This document shows positions 54,401-62,634 of a stretch of DNA of 64,000 bases, piece by piece; the stretch's first letter is position 1; each line of letters starts with the position of its first letter. The DNA is from Nocardioides sp. AX2bis (GTDB taxonomy: Bacteria; Actinomycetota; Actinomycetes; Propionibacteriales; Nocardioidaceae): positions 3,345,543 to 3,409,542 of the forward strand of contig NZ_LR733215.1 of NCBI RefSeq assembly GCF_902506435.1. Reading direction: 5' to 3'. The translations under genes were made by a program, and so were the position numbers. The notes below the pieces were generated by a model. The model made no database searches, was not told where the DNA came from, and saw only the letters and a list, made by a program, of their open reading frames with translations.

Positions 54401-55786
54401 ATGGGTAGCCCAGCACTGAAGAAGGCCCTGGCCAAGATGGCCGGGGCCGGCGTCGACGAGGTCGCGGTGGAGACCTTCGCGCACTACTTCCGTCTCCTCG
54501 AGCACGGCGAGACCGGGATGGTGCCGGAGTCCACGATCGACCCCGTCGACATCGACCGGCTCGACGACGTCGAGGTCGACGAGGAGGCCGCGCGCGAGGC
54601 GGTCCGCCGCACGGCGGTGATCAAGCTGAACGGCGGCCTCGGCACCTCGATGGGCATGGACCGCGCGAAGTCGCTGCTGTGCGTGCGCCGGGGGCTGTCG
54701 TTCCTCGACATCATCGCCCGGCAGGTGCTGCACCTGCGCTCGGAGTACGACGCACCGCTGCCGCTGCTGATGATGAACTCGTTCCGCACCTCCGCCGACA
54801 CCCTCGCCGCCCTGAAGCGCTACGACGACCTCGCCGTCGACGGGCTGCCGCTGGAGTTCCTGCAGAACAAGGAGCCCAAGCTGCTGACCAAGGACCTGAG
54901 CCCGGTCAGCTGGGACGCCGACCCGGACCTCGAGTGGTGCCCGCCGGGGCACGGTGACATCTACACCGCGCTGCGCGGCACGGGCCTGCTGCAGGACCTG
55001 ATCGACCAGGGCTACCGCTACGTCTTCGTCTCGAACTCCGACAACCTCGGCGCCGTGCCCGACGCGCGCGTCGCCGGGTGGTTCGCCCAGTCCGGCGCGC
55101 CCTTCGCGATCGAGGCCGTGCGCCGCACCGCCTCGGACCGCAAGGGCGGTCACTTCGCGCGCCGCAAGGCCGACGGCCGGATCGTGCTCCGTGAGAGCGC
55201 GCAGACCCTGCCCGAGGACGCGAAGGCCCTCGCCGACCTGGACCGCCACCGGTTCTGCTCGACCAACAACCTGTGGTTCGACACCCACGCCATGAAGGAG
55301 GCCCTCGACGCGCGCGACGGCATCCTGGGCCTGCCGCTGATCCGCAACGTCAAGAACGTCGACCCCGGCGACAAGTCCAGCCCCGAGGTCGTCCAGGTCG
55401 AGACCGCGATGGGCGCGGCGATCGAGGTCTTCGAGGGCGCCCGGCTGATCGAGGTCGGCCGCGAGCGGTTCGTGCCGGTCAAGACGACCAACGACCTGCT
55501 GGTGCTGCGCTCGGACGTCTACGAGATCGGCCAGGACTTCGTGCTCGACCCGGTCGCCGAGGTGCCGTTCATCGAGCTCGACGGCGACCACTACAAGCTG
55601 GTCGGCCAGTTCGACAAGCACTTCCCCGAGGGTGCCCCGTCGCTGAAGGAGGCCACCTCGTTGCGGATCGACGGCGACTGGACCTTCGGGCGCGGCGTCC
55701 GGGTCCAGGGCGACGTCGCGCTCGAGGGCGGCACCGGTCGCCGGGTCGAGGCCGACGAGGTCCTGACCGGCACCCGCAGTGGCTGA
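54401..55786 (+). CDS. UTP-glucose-1-phosphate uridylyltransferase, UDPGP (eukaryote-like) type
   Basis: 461 aa from the ATG at 54401. Nucleotidyltransferase motif VIKLNGGLGTSMGMDRAKSL, then LEFLQNKEPKLL, CPPGHGDIYTALRGTG, FVSNSDNLGA, and VPVKTTNDLLVLRSD. This PF01704 type replaces the short bacterial GalU. Provides UDP-glucose for cell-wall glycans. It overlaps the downstream moeA/glp gene by 8 bp, so they are translated as an operon. Confidence 0.95.
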   Translation: MGSPALKKALAKMAGAGVDEVAVETFAHYFRLLEHGETGMVPESTIDPVDIDRLDDVEVDEEAAREAVRRTAVIKLNGGLGTSMGMDRAKSLLCVRRGLSFLDIIARQVLHLRSEYDAPLPLLMMNSFRTSADTLAALKRYDDLAVDGLPLEFLQNKEPKLLTKDLSPVSWDADPDLEWCPPGHGDIYTALRGTGLLQDLIDQGYRYVFVSNSDNLGAVPDARVAGWFAQSGAPFAIEAVRRTASDRKGGHFARRKADGRIVLRESAQTLPEDAKALADLDRHRFCSTNNLWFDTHAMKEALDARDGILGLPLIRNVKNVDPGDKSSPEVVQVETAMGAAIEVFEGARLIEVGRERFVPVKTTNDLLVLRSDVYEIGQDFVLDPVAEVPFIELDGDHYKLVGQFDKHFPEGAPSLKEATSLRIDGDWTFGRGVRVQGDVALEGGTGRRVEADEVLTGTRSG

Positions 55787-57080
55787 GCAGGGCGGCGGTG
55801 CGGCCGGTGGGCCCGGTGGGACCGGGGGGCCGATCACCGTCGAGGAGCACCTCGCGCAGGTGCTCGCGACCGTGGGGCCGCTGGCGCCCGTACGCCTGCC
55901 GCTCGACCAGGTCCGCGACCTCGTCCTCGTCGAGGACCAGGTCGCGCCGCTGAGCCTGCCGCGGTTCACCAACTCCGCGATGGACGGCTACGCCGTGCGC
56001 GCCGCCGACCTCGGCAGCCCCGGTGAGGCCGCGCCGGTCGAGCTGCGGGTGGCCGGTGAGGTCGGGGCCGGCCAGGCCACCACCCGGGTCGTGCCGCCCG
56101 GCGAGGTCGTCAAGATCATGACCGGCGCCCCGGTGCCGGACGGCGCCGACGCGGTCGTGCCCTACGAGTGGACCGACCGCGGCGCGACCACGGTCCGGAT
56201 CACCCGCGCACCCGCGGTCGGCGCGCACCTGCGGGGTGCGGGGGAGGACGTCACCGAGGGCGACCTCCTGGTCGCCGCCGGCACCCGTCTCGGCCCCCGC
56301 CACCTCGGCCTGCTCGCCTCCTGCGGCATCGCCACGGTGCCCGTACGACCCCGTCCCGTCGTGGCGGTGCTCTCGACCGGGACCGAGCTGCGCGACCCGT
56401 CCACCGCGCTGGGGGACCTGCCCGACGACGCGATCTACGACGGCAACTCCTACCTGCTGGCGGCGGCCGTCGAGGCCGCCGGCGCCACCGCGCTGCGGCT
56501 GGGGCTGGTGGCCGACGAGCCACGGGCGTTCCTCGACGTGCTCGCCCGGCTGAACGACGAGGGCGGCGTGCACGCGGTGATCACCTCCGGCGGGGTCAGC
56601 CAGGGCGACTTCGACGTGGTGAAGGCCGCGCTGCGCCCGCTGGGCACGGTGTGGTTCGGTCCGGTCGCGATGCAGCCGGGCAAGCCGCAGGGCTTCGGCC
56701 ACGTCGACGGCCTGCCGATCTTCACGCTGCCGGGCAACCCGGTGTCGGCCTACATCTCCACCGAGCTGTTCGTGCGCCCCGCGCTGCGCACCATGATGGG
56801 GCTCGAGCCCGTCAGCCGGCCGCTGGTGGACGCCACGCTCACCGAGCGGGTCACCTCGCCGCCCGAGAAGCGGCAGTTCCTGCGCGGCACGGTCAGCGTC
56901 CGCGAGGACGGCCTCGAGGTCGCCCTCAGCGTCTCGCCGGTCGGCGGCTCCGGATCCCACCTGGTCGGCGACCTCGCCGCGGCGGACGCGCTGATCGTGG
57001 TCCCCGAGGACGTCACCGTCCTCGAGCCCGGGTCCACCGTGCAGGTCGTCCGGCTGACCCGTCCCGAGGAGGGGCTGTGA
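55779..57080 (+). CDS. Molybdopterin molybdotransferase MoeA / gephyrin-like Glp
   Basis: 433 aa from a GTG start. Domains I-IV of MoeA: SLPRFTNSAMDGYAVRAADL, VVPPGEVVKIMTGAPVPDGA, LSTGTELR, GGVSQGDFDVVKAAL, and LPGNPVSAYI. In corynebacteria and relatives the paralogue beside sepX/glpR (Glp) acts in cell division instead of, or besides, molybdenum insertion. MoaC and MoaB follow here, so a metabolic role is equally possible. Confidence 0.92.
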   Translation: MAEQGGGAAGGPGGTGGPITVEEHLAQVLATVGPLAPVRLPLDQVRDLVLVEDQVAPLSLPRFTNSAMDGYAVRAADLGSPGEAAPVELRVAGEVGAGQATTRVVPPGEVVKIMTGAPVPDGADAVVPYEWTDRGATTVRITRAPAVGAHLRGAGEDVTEGDLLVAAGTRLGPRHLGLLASCGIATVPVRPRPVVAVLSTGTELRDPSTALGDLPDDAIYDGNSYLLAAAVEAAGATALRLGLVADEPRAFLDVLARLNDEGGVHAVITSGGVSQGDFDVVKAALRPLGTVWFGPVAMQPGKPQGFGHVDGLPIFTLPGNPVSAYISTELFVRPALRTMMGLEPVSRPLVDATLTERVTSPPEKRQFLRGTVSVREDGLEVALSVSPVGGSGSHLVGDLAAADALIVVPEDVTVLEPGSTVQVVRLTRPEEGL

Positions 57081-57559
57081 ACGAGCAGGGGCCGGCACGC
57101 CTGACGCACGTCGACGAGCAGGGCGCGGCGCGGATGGTCGACGTCAGCGCCAAGGACGTCACCACGCGGACCGCCCGGGCCTCCGGCCGGGTCCTGGTCT
57201 CCGCCGAGGTCGTCGGGCTGCTGCGCGGCGAGGGCGTCCCGAAGGGTGACGCGCTCGGGGTCGCCCGGGTCGCCGGGATCATGGGCGCCAAGCTCACCCC
57301 GACCCTGGTGCCGCTGTGCCACCCGCTGGCGATCTCCGGGGTCACCGTCGACCTCGAGGTCCTCGACGACGCCGTCGAGATCGGCGCCACCGTCCGGACG
57401 ACCGACCGGACCGGCGTCGAGATGGAGGCCCTGACCGCGGTGTCGGTGGCCGCGCTCACCCTGGTCGACATGGTCAAGGCCGTCGACAAGGCCGCGGTGA
57501 TCACCGACGTGCGCGTGGAGACCAAGAGCGGCGGCCGGTCCGGGGACTGGTCGCGGTGA
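57077..57559 (+). CDS. moaC: Cyclic pyranopterin monophosphate synthase
   Basis: 160 aa from the GTG at 57077 (GTGA overlap with moeA). LTHVDEQGAARMVDVSAKDV, KGDALGVARVAGIMGAKLTP, LVPLCHPLAISGV, and TGVEMEALTAVSVAALTLVD with the active-site Lys/Asp region. Makes cPMP from the MoaA product. The GTGA overlap shows coupled translation. Confidence 0.96.
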   Translation: MNEQGPARLTHVDEQGAARMVDVSAKDVTTRTARASGRVLVSAEVVGLLRGEGVPKGDALGVARVAGIMGAKLTPTLVPLCHPLAISGVTVDLEVLDDAVEIGATVRTTDRTGVEMEALTAVSVAALTLVDMVKAVDKAAVITDVRVETKSGGRSGDWSR

Positions 57560-58071
57560 GCCACCCGACGAGCCACCCGCAGGTGCAGCCGCGCGGGTCC
57601 CTCGGCGCCGCCGTCGTGGTCGCCTCCAACCGGGCCGCGGCCGGGGTCTACGAGGACACCACCGGCCCGCTGATCGTCGACGCCCTGCGCGACCTCGGCT
57701 TCGCCGTCGGGGCGCCCGTGGTGGTGCCCGACGGCGAGCCCGTCGGGGAGGCCGTGCGCGCCGCGGCGGGGGCCGGCGTACGCGTCGTGCTCACCACCGG
57801 CGGCACCGGGCTGACCCCCACCGACCGGACGCCCGAGGTGACCCGCGCGCTGCTGGACCACGAGGTGCCGGGGATCGCCGAGGCGATCCGTGCCCACGGC
57901 GTCGCCCAGGGCGTGCCGACCGCGATCCTGTCCCGCGGCCTGGCCGGCGTCGTGGGGCACACGCTCGTGGTGAACCTCCCCGGCTCGCGGGGCGGGGTGA
58001 AGGACGGGCTCGCGGTGCTGGCGCCGGTCCTGGTCCACGCCGCCGAGCAGGTCGTCGGGAGCGACCACTGA
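57556..58071 (+). CDS. moaB: Molybdopterin adenylyltransferase-like (MoaB/Mog)
   Basis: 171 aa from the GTG at 57556 (GTGA overlap with moaC). AAVVVASNRAAAGVYEDTTG, VLTTGGTGLTPTDRTPEVTR, and VVNLPGSRGGVKDGL are the MoCF_biosynth signatures. Adenylates molybdopterin before metal insertion by MoeA. Confidence 0.95.
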   Translation: MSHPTSHPQVQPRGSLGAAVVVASNRAAAGVYEDTTGPLIVDALRDLGFAVGAPVVVPDGEPVGEAVRAAAGAGVRVVLTTGGTGLTPTDRTPEVTRALLDHEVPGIAEAIRAHGVAQGVPTAILSRGLAGVVGHTLVVNLPGSRGGVKDGLAVLAPVLVHAAEQVVGSDH

Positions 58072-58142
58072 ACGGCCCGGGGGCCTACGGCCGCGCCGGG
58101 CGGGCCTGGCCGGCACGCCTCCGCTCGGGCCGCGACCCCCAG

Positions 58143-58724
58143 GTGTCGCTGCGACCGCTGGCCCGCGGTGACGCCGAGGCCTGGCGCGAGGCCCGTCGTC
58201 GCAGCGCGGCCTGGCTGGTGCGCTGGGACGCGACCGTGCCGCCCGGTGGATCGACCCGCCCCGCGTCGTACGGCGCGCTCGTGAGGCGGATGAACCGCCA
58301 GGCGCGGGAGGGCACCACCTTCCCGTTCGCGATCGAGGTCGACGGCGCCTTCGCCGGCCAGGTGACGGTCAACAACGTCGTGCGCGGCTCGGCGCAGTTC
58401 GCCTCGGTCGGCTACTGGATCGACCAGCGCTTCGCGGGCCGCGGCGTGATGCCTCGTGCCGTCGCGATGACCATCGACCACTGCTTCGGCCCGCTCGGGC
58501 TGCACCGCGTCGAGGTCGCGATCCGCCCGGAGAACACCAACTCGCTGCGGGTGGTGGAGAAGCTCGGGATCCCCGAGGTCGGCTACGCCCCCCGCTTCCT
58601 GCACATCGACGGCGACTGGCGCGACCACCGGCTCTACGCGATCACCGCCGAGGACGTCCCCGAGGGCCTGCTGGCCCGCTACGAGCGCGAGGTCGCGGGG
58701 GAGCGGTCGGAGCGGTCGGGGTAG
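58143..58724 (+). CDS. rimJ: RimJ-type ribosomal-protein-like acetyltransferase
   Basis: 193 aa from the GTG at 58143. SLRPLARGDAEAWREARRRS, GQVTVNNVVRGSAQFASVGY WIDQRFAGRGVMPRAV, and RVEVAIRPENTNSLRVVEKLGI. The stretch between the moaB stop and this GTG translates in frame to GPGAYGRAGRAWPARLRSG, which resembles the usual N-terminus of actinobacterial homologues, yet contains no ATG, GTG or TTG. Either the start is non-canonical or the ancestral start was lost. Confidence 0.9.
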   Translation: MSLRPLARGDAEAWREARRRSAAWLVRWDATVPPGGSTRPASYGALVRRMNRQAREGTTFPFAIEVDGAFAGQVTVNNVVRGSAQFASVGYWIDQRFAGRGVMPRAVAMTIDHCFGPLGLHRVEVAIRPENTNSLRVVEKLGIPEVGYAPRFLHIDGDWRDHRLYAITAEDVPEGLLARYEREVAGERSERSG

Positions 58725-58730
58725 GACCGC

Positions 58731-58756
58731 GAAGTCCCCGGTCGGCCGGGGACTTC
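58731..58756 (+). terminator. Terminator hairpin after rimJ
   Basis: GAAGTCCCCGG (58731-58741) and CCGGGGACTTC (58746-58756), a perfect 11-bp stem with TCGG loop, starting 6 nt after the rimJ stop. Strong intrinsic-terminator candidate for the whole moe/moa operon. Confidence 0.8.
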
Positions 58757-58760
58757 TGAG

Positions 58761-58788
58761 CTTGTCGGCCTTTGCAAAGGCCGACAAG
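58761..58788. promoter_or_regulatory. 28-bp perfect palindrome upstream of sepX-like gene
   Basis: CTTGTCGGCCTTTG (58761-58774) followed at once by its reverse complement (58775-58788). Only four bases separate it from the rimJ terminator. A zero-loop palindrome suggests a protein-binding site, though a second hairpin is possible. Confidence 0.6.
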
Positions 58789-58902
58789 TTCAAGACTTGC
58801 CCGTCAAGTCCAGACCCCCGAACCACATCTGCACCACAGGCAATACGCGACACACGGGCGCGGGTCCCGGGCGCCCCGGCCCCGCCCTCCTAATCTCAGG
58901 TC

Positions 58903-59898
58903 GTGGACCTCAGCGCACTCATCTTCGTGGCCCTCGCGGTGGCCTGGGCCGTCTACCTGGTCCCGAAGGCGATCCGCCACCACGACGAGGTCGCCCGCAG
59001 CCGTTCGGTCGACCGGTTCTCCGCCACGATGCGGGTCCTCGCGCGCCGCGAGGCCGTCAGCGCGCGCGACAGCCGCCTGGTCGTCAGCCCCGGTCGCGCG
59101 GCCGCCACCACGACGGTCACGACCAAGGACCGCCACGCTCCCGTGGCCGAGCCTGCCGCCGAGCACCCCGCCGACCACCCCGCCGAGCGCCCCGTCGACC
59201 AGCCCGCCGAGCCCGCCCGCCGCGAGGTGCCGCTCGCCGTACGCCGGCGCGCCGCCGCCCGCGCGGCAGCCCGTCGCCGGCGCGTGCTCGGTGCCGTCCT
59301 GGGTGCCCTGGCCGCCGTCGTCCTGCTCGCCGCAGCGGGTGCGCTCGCCTGGGCCTGGACCGCGGTGCCCGTCGTGCTGCTCGTCGCCTGGCTGACCGCC
59401 TGCCGGATGATGGTCCGGGTCGAGACCGGCCGCGCCGCCGAGGCGCAGCTGCGCCGTGCGCAGCGCAAGGACGCCCGGGCTGAGAAGCGCGACCAGCGCC
59501 GCGAGGCGCGGATCGCCCGCCGGGCCGAGCGCGACGAGGACTTCTTCGGCGACTACGACAAGCCCTCCCCGCTGCTGCCCGTCGTCGACGACGGCGGTGA
59601 CCCGACGCAGGAGGTCGCGGCCGTCATCGGTGGTGCGAGCACGTCGGTGCGCACGGCCGCCGAGGCCGGCATGTGGGACCCCGTCCCGGTCACGCTGCCG
59701 ACCTACGTCGGCAAGGCTGTGGCCACGCCCCGGACCGTGCGCACCATCGACCTCGACTCCACCGGCGTGTGGACCTCGGGCCGGTCGGAGTCGGACAGCG
59801 CGCTGGCCCGCGAGGCCGAGCAGGCCGCGCGCACCGAGAAGGCCGAACGTGCCGAGCGGGACCGCGCCGCCGACGAGCGGCGCGCCACCGGTTCCTGA
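58903..59898 (+). CDS. SepX/GlpR-like divisome membrane protein
   Basis: 331 aa from a GTG start. N-terminal TM helix (SALIFVALAVAWAVYLVPKA) followed by the conserved HHDEVARSRSVDRFSATMR segment, an Ala/Pro/Glu-rich linker with HP repeats (EHPADHPAERPVDQP), two closely spaced TM helices (about 128-165), then a charged helical tail and a C-terminal part (MWDPVPVTLPTYVGKAVATPRTVRTIDLDSTGVWTSG abbreviated here to MWDPVPVTLPTYVGKA). Genomic position after rimJ and moeA matches SepX (Streptomyces) and GlpR (corynebacteria), cell-division proteins. Assigned by synteny and topology. Confidence 0.8.
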   Translation: MDLSALIFVALAVAWAVYLVPKAIRHHDEVARSRSVDRFSATMRVLARREAVSARDSRLVVSPGRAAATTTVTTKDRHAPVAEPAAEHPADHPAERPVDQPAEPARREVPLAVRRRAAARAAARRRRVLGAVLGALAAVVLLAAAGALAWAWTAVPVVLLVAWLTACRMMVRVETGRAAEAQLRRAQRKDARAEKRDQRREARIARRAERDEDFFGDYDKPSPLLPVVDDGGDPTQEVAAVIGGASTSVRTAAEAGMWDPVPVTLPTYVGKAVATPRTVRTIDLDSTGVWTSGRSESDSALAREAEQAARTEKAERAERDRAADERRATGS

Positions 59899-59964
59899 CC
59901 CGGGCGGGTTTCGGCACCGGCCGCGGCTGGTGCTAACGTTTCGCACCGCGTCGCAAGACGCTCC

Positions 59965-60040
<76 letters not shown>

Positions 60041-60046
60041 CCACGC

Positions 60047-60085
60047 AGGGCCCCTCGACAGCAGCAGTGCTGCTCGGGGGGCCCT
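60047..60085 (+). terminator. Terminator after tRNA-Ala
   Basis: AGGGCCCC (60047-60054) pairs with GGGGCCCT (60078-60085), 8 bp, with an inner AGCAGC/GCTGCT helix; followed by TCG. Ends the tRNA transcript. Confidence 0.7.
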
Positions 60086-60110
60086 TCGTCGTCGTGTCAG
60101 GCGGCCGTGC

Positions 60111-60728
60111 TCACGACGCCTCGCCAGGCCCGATCACGAACGGCAGGGCGTCGCCGAAGGCGCAGACCGTGAACGGTGCGACGGCCCGCCCGGCACCCTC
60201 CTCGTCGAGGTGCTCGGGCGCCCGCATCGAGAGCAGCACGTTCATCAGCATCCCCTGGGCGACGAAGTCGCGGATCCGCTCCTCGTCGCCGCCGGCGTCG
60301 TGCAGCGTGGTGAACACCGCGCCCATGCACGCCCGGCTGCGCTCGGCGATCTCCTCGATCCCCCCGGCGGCGAAGCCGTGCATCATCACCATCAGCAGGT
60401 CCCGGTCGGCCATCAGCTCGGCGTAGGCGAGCCCGAGCCGCTCCCAGTCCTCGTCGCTGCCCGGGTCGAAGCCGGCGCCGATCACCTCCGCGAAGGCCCG
60501 GTCGATCCGTCCCATCGCGCGCTCGAACACCTCGAGGAAGAGCTCGAGCTTGGTGCCGAAGATGCGCACGACGTACGGCTGCGAGACGCCGGCGTGCTTG
60601 GCCACCGTGTCGGTGCTGGTGCCGTGGTACCCGCCGAGCGCGAAGGCCTGCGTGGCGGCGTCGAGGACGAGGGCGCGGCGTTGTGCCGCGCTCATCCGGG
60701 GGACCGGGGCGGCGTCCTGGGTGGTCAC
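60111..60728 (-). CDS. TetR family transcriptional regulator
   Basis: 205 aa from the GTG at 60728. HTH: LVLDAATQAFALGGYHGTST DTVAKHAGVSQPYVVRIFGTK, then ELFLEVFERAM. Divergent from the MFS pump gene at 60804; the 75-bp gap contains the pump promoter and a GATTAC/GTAATC inverted repeat. Probably represses the pump. Ligand unknown. Confidence 0.92.
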   Translation of the reverse strand: MTTQDAAPVPRMSAAQRRALVLDAATQAFALGGYHGTSTDTVAKHAGVSQPYVVRIFGTKLELFLEVFERAMGRIDRAFAEVIGAGFDPGSDEDWERLGLAYAELMADRDLLMVMMHGFAAGGIEEIAERSRACMGAVFTTLHDAGGDEERIRDFVAQGMLMNVLLSMRAPEHLDEEGAGRAVAPFTVCAFGDALPFVIGPGEAS

Positions 60729-60730
60729 CC

Positions 60731-60760
60731 TTGACAGATTATCAGTCGATTACCTAGCGT
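60731..60760 (+). promoter_or_regulatory. Promoter of the TetR-controlled MFS gene
   Basis: -35 TTGACA (60731-60736), 18-bp spacer, -10 TAGCGT (60755-60760). Near-consensus -35. Overlaps the candidate TetR operator. Confidence 0.6.
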
Positions 60761-60774
60761 CGAGACAAGTAATC
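60748..60774. promoter_or_regulatory. Candidate TetR operator
   Basis: GATTAC (60748-60753) and GTAATC (60769-60774) are perfect inverted arms 15 bp apart, overlapping the -10 region. A related GATTATC lies at 60737-60743. Fits a TetR dimer pair or one large site. Confidence 0.5.
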
Positions 60775-60803
60775 ATTCGATGCCTTCTAGAGTGGAGACG
60801 CAG

Positions 60804-62237
60804 ATGACCCTCCTCGACACCCCGTACGGACGGCGCGGACCGCGCGAGCCCGACGTCGTCGCGACCGGACGTCCCTCCCGCGCCCCGGTGTGGCTCGTGG
60901 TGGTGGCGGCCTCCCTGCCGATGTTCATGGCCACGCTCGACAACCTGGTGATGACCAGCGCGCTCCCGGTGGTCCGCGCGGACCTCGGCGCGAGCGTCGG
61001 GCAGCTGTCCTGGTTCCTCAACGCCTACACGCTGACCTTCGCCACCTTCATGCTGCCGGCCGCGACCCTGGGTGACCGCCTCGGTCGGCGCCGGGTCATG
61101 GTCGCCGGCCTGACCGTGTTCACCCTCGCCTCCATCGCTGCTGCGCTGAGCTCGACCTCGGAGGCGCTGATCGCGGCCCGGGCCGTCCAGGGCCTCGGCG
61201 CCGCGGCGATCATGCCGCTGTCCCTGACGCTGCTGGCCTCCTCGGTCTCGCCGGCGCTGCGTCCGGTCGCCATCGGCGTCTGGGGCGGTGTCTCCGGCCT
61301 CGGGGTCGCGCTCGGGCCCGTCGTCGGCGGTGCCGTCGTCGAGGGCATCAGCTGGCAGGCGATCTTCTGGCTGAACGTGCCGGTCGCCCTCGTCGCCGTC
61401 CCGCTCCTGCTGCTGACGGTCGGGGAGTCGCGCGGCGCCTGGCAGCGCCTCGACCCGGTCGGCACGCTGCTGATCGGCGGCGGCGTGCTCGCCGGGGTCT
61501 GGGGGATGGTGCACGGCAACGAGGACGGCTGGGGCTCGCCCGGTGTCCTCGTCCCGCTGGTCCTCGCGGGCGTGCTCGTCCCGGCCTACGTGCTCTGGGC
61601 GCGCGGGCGCTCGTACGCCGTGCTGCCGCTGCGGCTCTTCTCCTCCCGGGGCTTCTCGGTGGCCAACGCCGTGGCGCTGCTCTTCACCACGGGGGTCTTC
61701 GGCACGGTCTTCCTGCTCTCGCAGTACCTCCAGGTCGTGCAGGGCTACAGCCCGCTCGAGGCCGGTCTGCGGACGCTGCCGTGGACCGCGGCGCCGATGG
61801 TGGTCGCGCCGATCGCCGGGGCGCTGGCCTCCCGCACCGGGCTGCGGGCCCTGCTGCTGGTGGGTCTGGGCCTGCAGACCGCGGCGCTCGCGTGGTTCGC
61901 GGTCGTCACCGAGAGCGGCGCCGCCTACGAGGCCTTCGTCGTGCCGCTGGCGATGGCCGGCGTCGGGATGGGCCTGACCTTCGCCCCCAGCGCCACGATG
62001 GTGCTCGACGGGCTGCCCGACGACGACTTCGCGATCGCCAGCTCGGCCAACTCCACGATCCGGGAGTTCGGGGTGGCCTTCGGGATCGCCCTGCTCACGG
62101 CGGTCTTCCTCGGCAACGGCGGTGAGATCAGCCCCACCGGCTACGACGGCGCGGCCGGCCCGGCGCTGCTCACCGGGGCCGCGGCGGTCGGGCTCGCGAC
62201 CCTCGCGGCCCTCCTGGCTCCCCGCCGGGCCCGCTGA
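60804..62237 (+). CDS. DHA2-family MFS exporter
   Basis: 477 aa from the ATG at 60804, chosen for GGAG 6 nt upstream; the ATG at 60780 has no such site. Fourteen-helix type: PVWLVVVAASLPMFMATLDN, ATLGDRLGRRRVMVAGL (motif A), ARAVQGLGAAAIMPLSL, GPVVGGAVVEGISWQAIFWL (motif C). Likely antibiotic or toxic-compound exporter, controlled by the divergent TetR gene. Confidence 0.93.
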   Translation: MTLLDTPYGRRGPREPDVVATGRPSRAPVWLVVVAASLPMFMATLDNLVMTSALPVVRADLGASVGQLSWFLNAYTLTFATFMLPAATLGDRLGRRRVMVAGLTVFTLASIAAALSSTSEALIAARAVQGLGAAAIMPLSLTLLASSVSPALRPVAIGVWGGVSGLGVALGPVVGGAVVEGISWQAIFWLNVPVALVAVPLLLLTVGESRGAWQRLDPVGTLLIGGGVLAGVWGMVHGNEDGWGSPGVLVPLVLAGVLVPAYVLWARGRSYAVLPLRLFSSRGFSVANAVALLFTTGVFGTVFLLSQYLQVVQGYSPLEAGLRTLPWTAAPMVVAPIAGALASRTGLRALLLVGLGLQTAALAWFAVVTESGAAYEAFVVPLAMAGVGMGLTFAPSATMVLDGLPDDDFAIASSANSTIREFGVAFGIALLTAVFLGNGGEISPTGYDGAAGPALLTGAAAVGLATLAALLAPRRAR

Positions 62238-62258
62238 GGCCGGTGGGTCGGCGCCGGC

Positions 62259-62591
62259 TCAGCCGGCCGGCAGCCCGTCGACCTCGCGCAGCAGGTCGTC
62301 CACCCGGGCCCGGACGTGGTCGAGGTCCTGGCCGAGGTCCCGCACCAGCCCGGAGACCTCCGCGACGTCGACGTGGGTGGCGCACAGCAGCAGCGCGGGC
62401 GACGTCCCGAGCGCGACCGCCAGGGTGTCGATCTCGACCAGCGTCCAGGGTGTCGTGCCCTCGCGGCGCTCGCGGATCTGCGCCGGGGTGACATCGAGCG
62501 CCCGGGCCGCGGCGGCGTCGTCCCACGCGTGGCGCTCCAGGTGGGCGCGGACGTTCGTAGCGACCTGGCGTGTCAGTGAGTGCTCAACCAC
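62259..62591 (-). CDS. XRE-like helix-turn-helix protein
   Basis: 110 aa from the GTG at 62591. VATNVRAHLERHAWDDAAAA RALDVTPAQIRERREGTTPW TLVEIDTLAVALGTSPALLL is an XRE-type HTH domain with all five helices; the C-terminal third is a coiled-coil-like segment (GLVRDLGQDLDHVRARVDDL). Lies between the MFS gene (convergent) and the ABC-F gene upstream. Confidence 0.82.
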   Translation of the reverse strand: MVEHSLTRQVATNVRAHLERHAWDDAAAARALDVTPAQIRERREGTTPWTLVEIDTLAVALGTSPALLLCATHVDVAEVSGLVRDLGQDLDHVRARVDDLLREVDGLPAG

Positions 62592-62634
62592 TGACCGCAC
62601 AGTAGTAGGAGGCTGCCCACCCCCCCACGACCCC

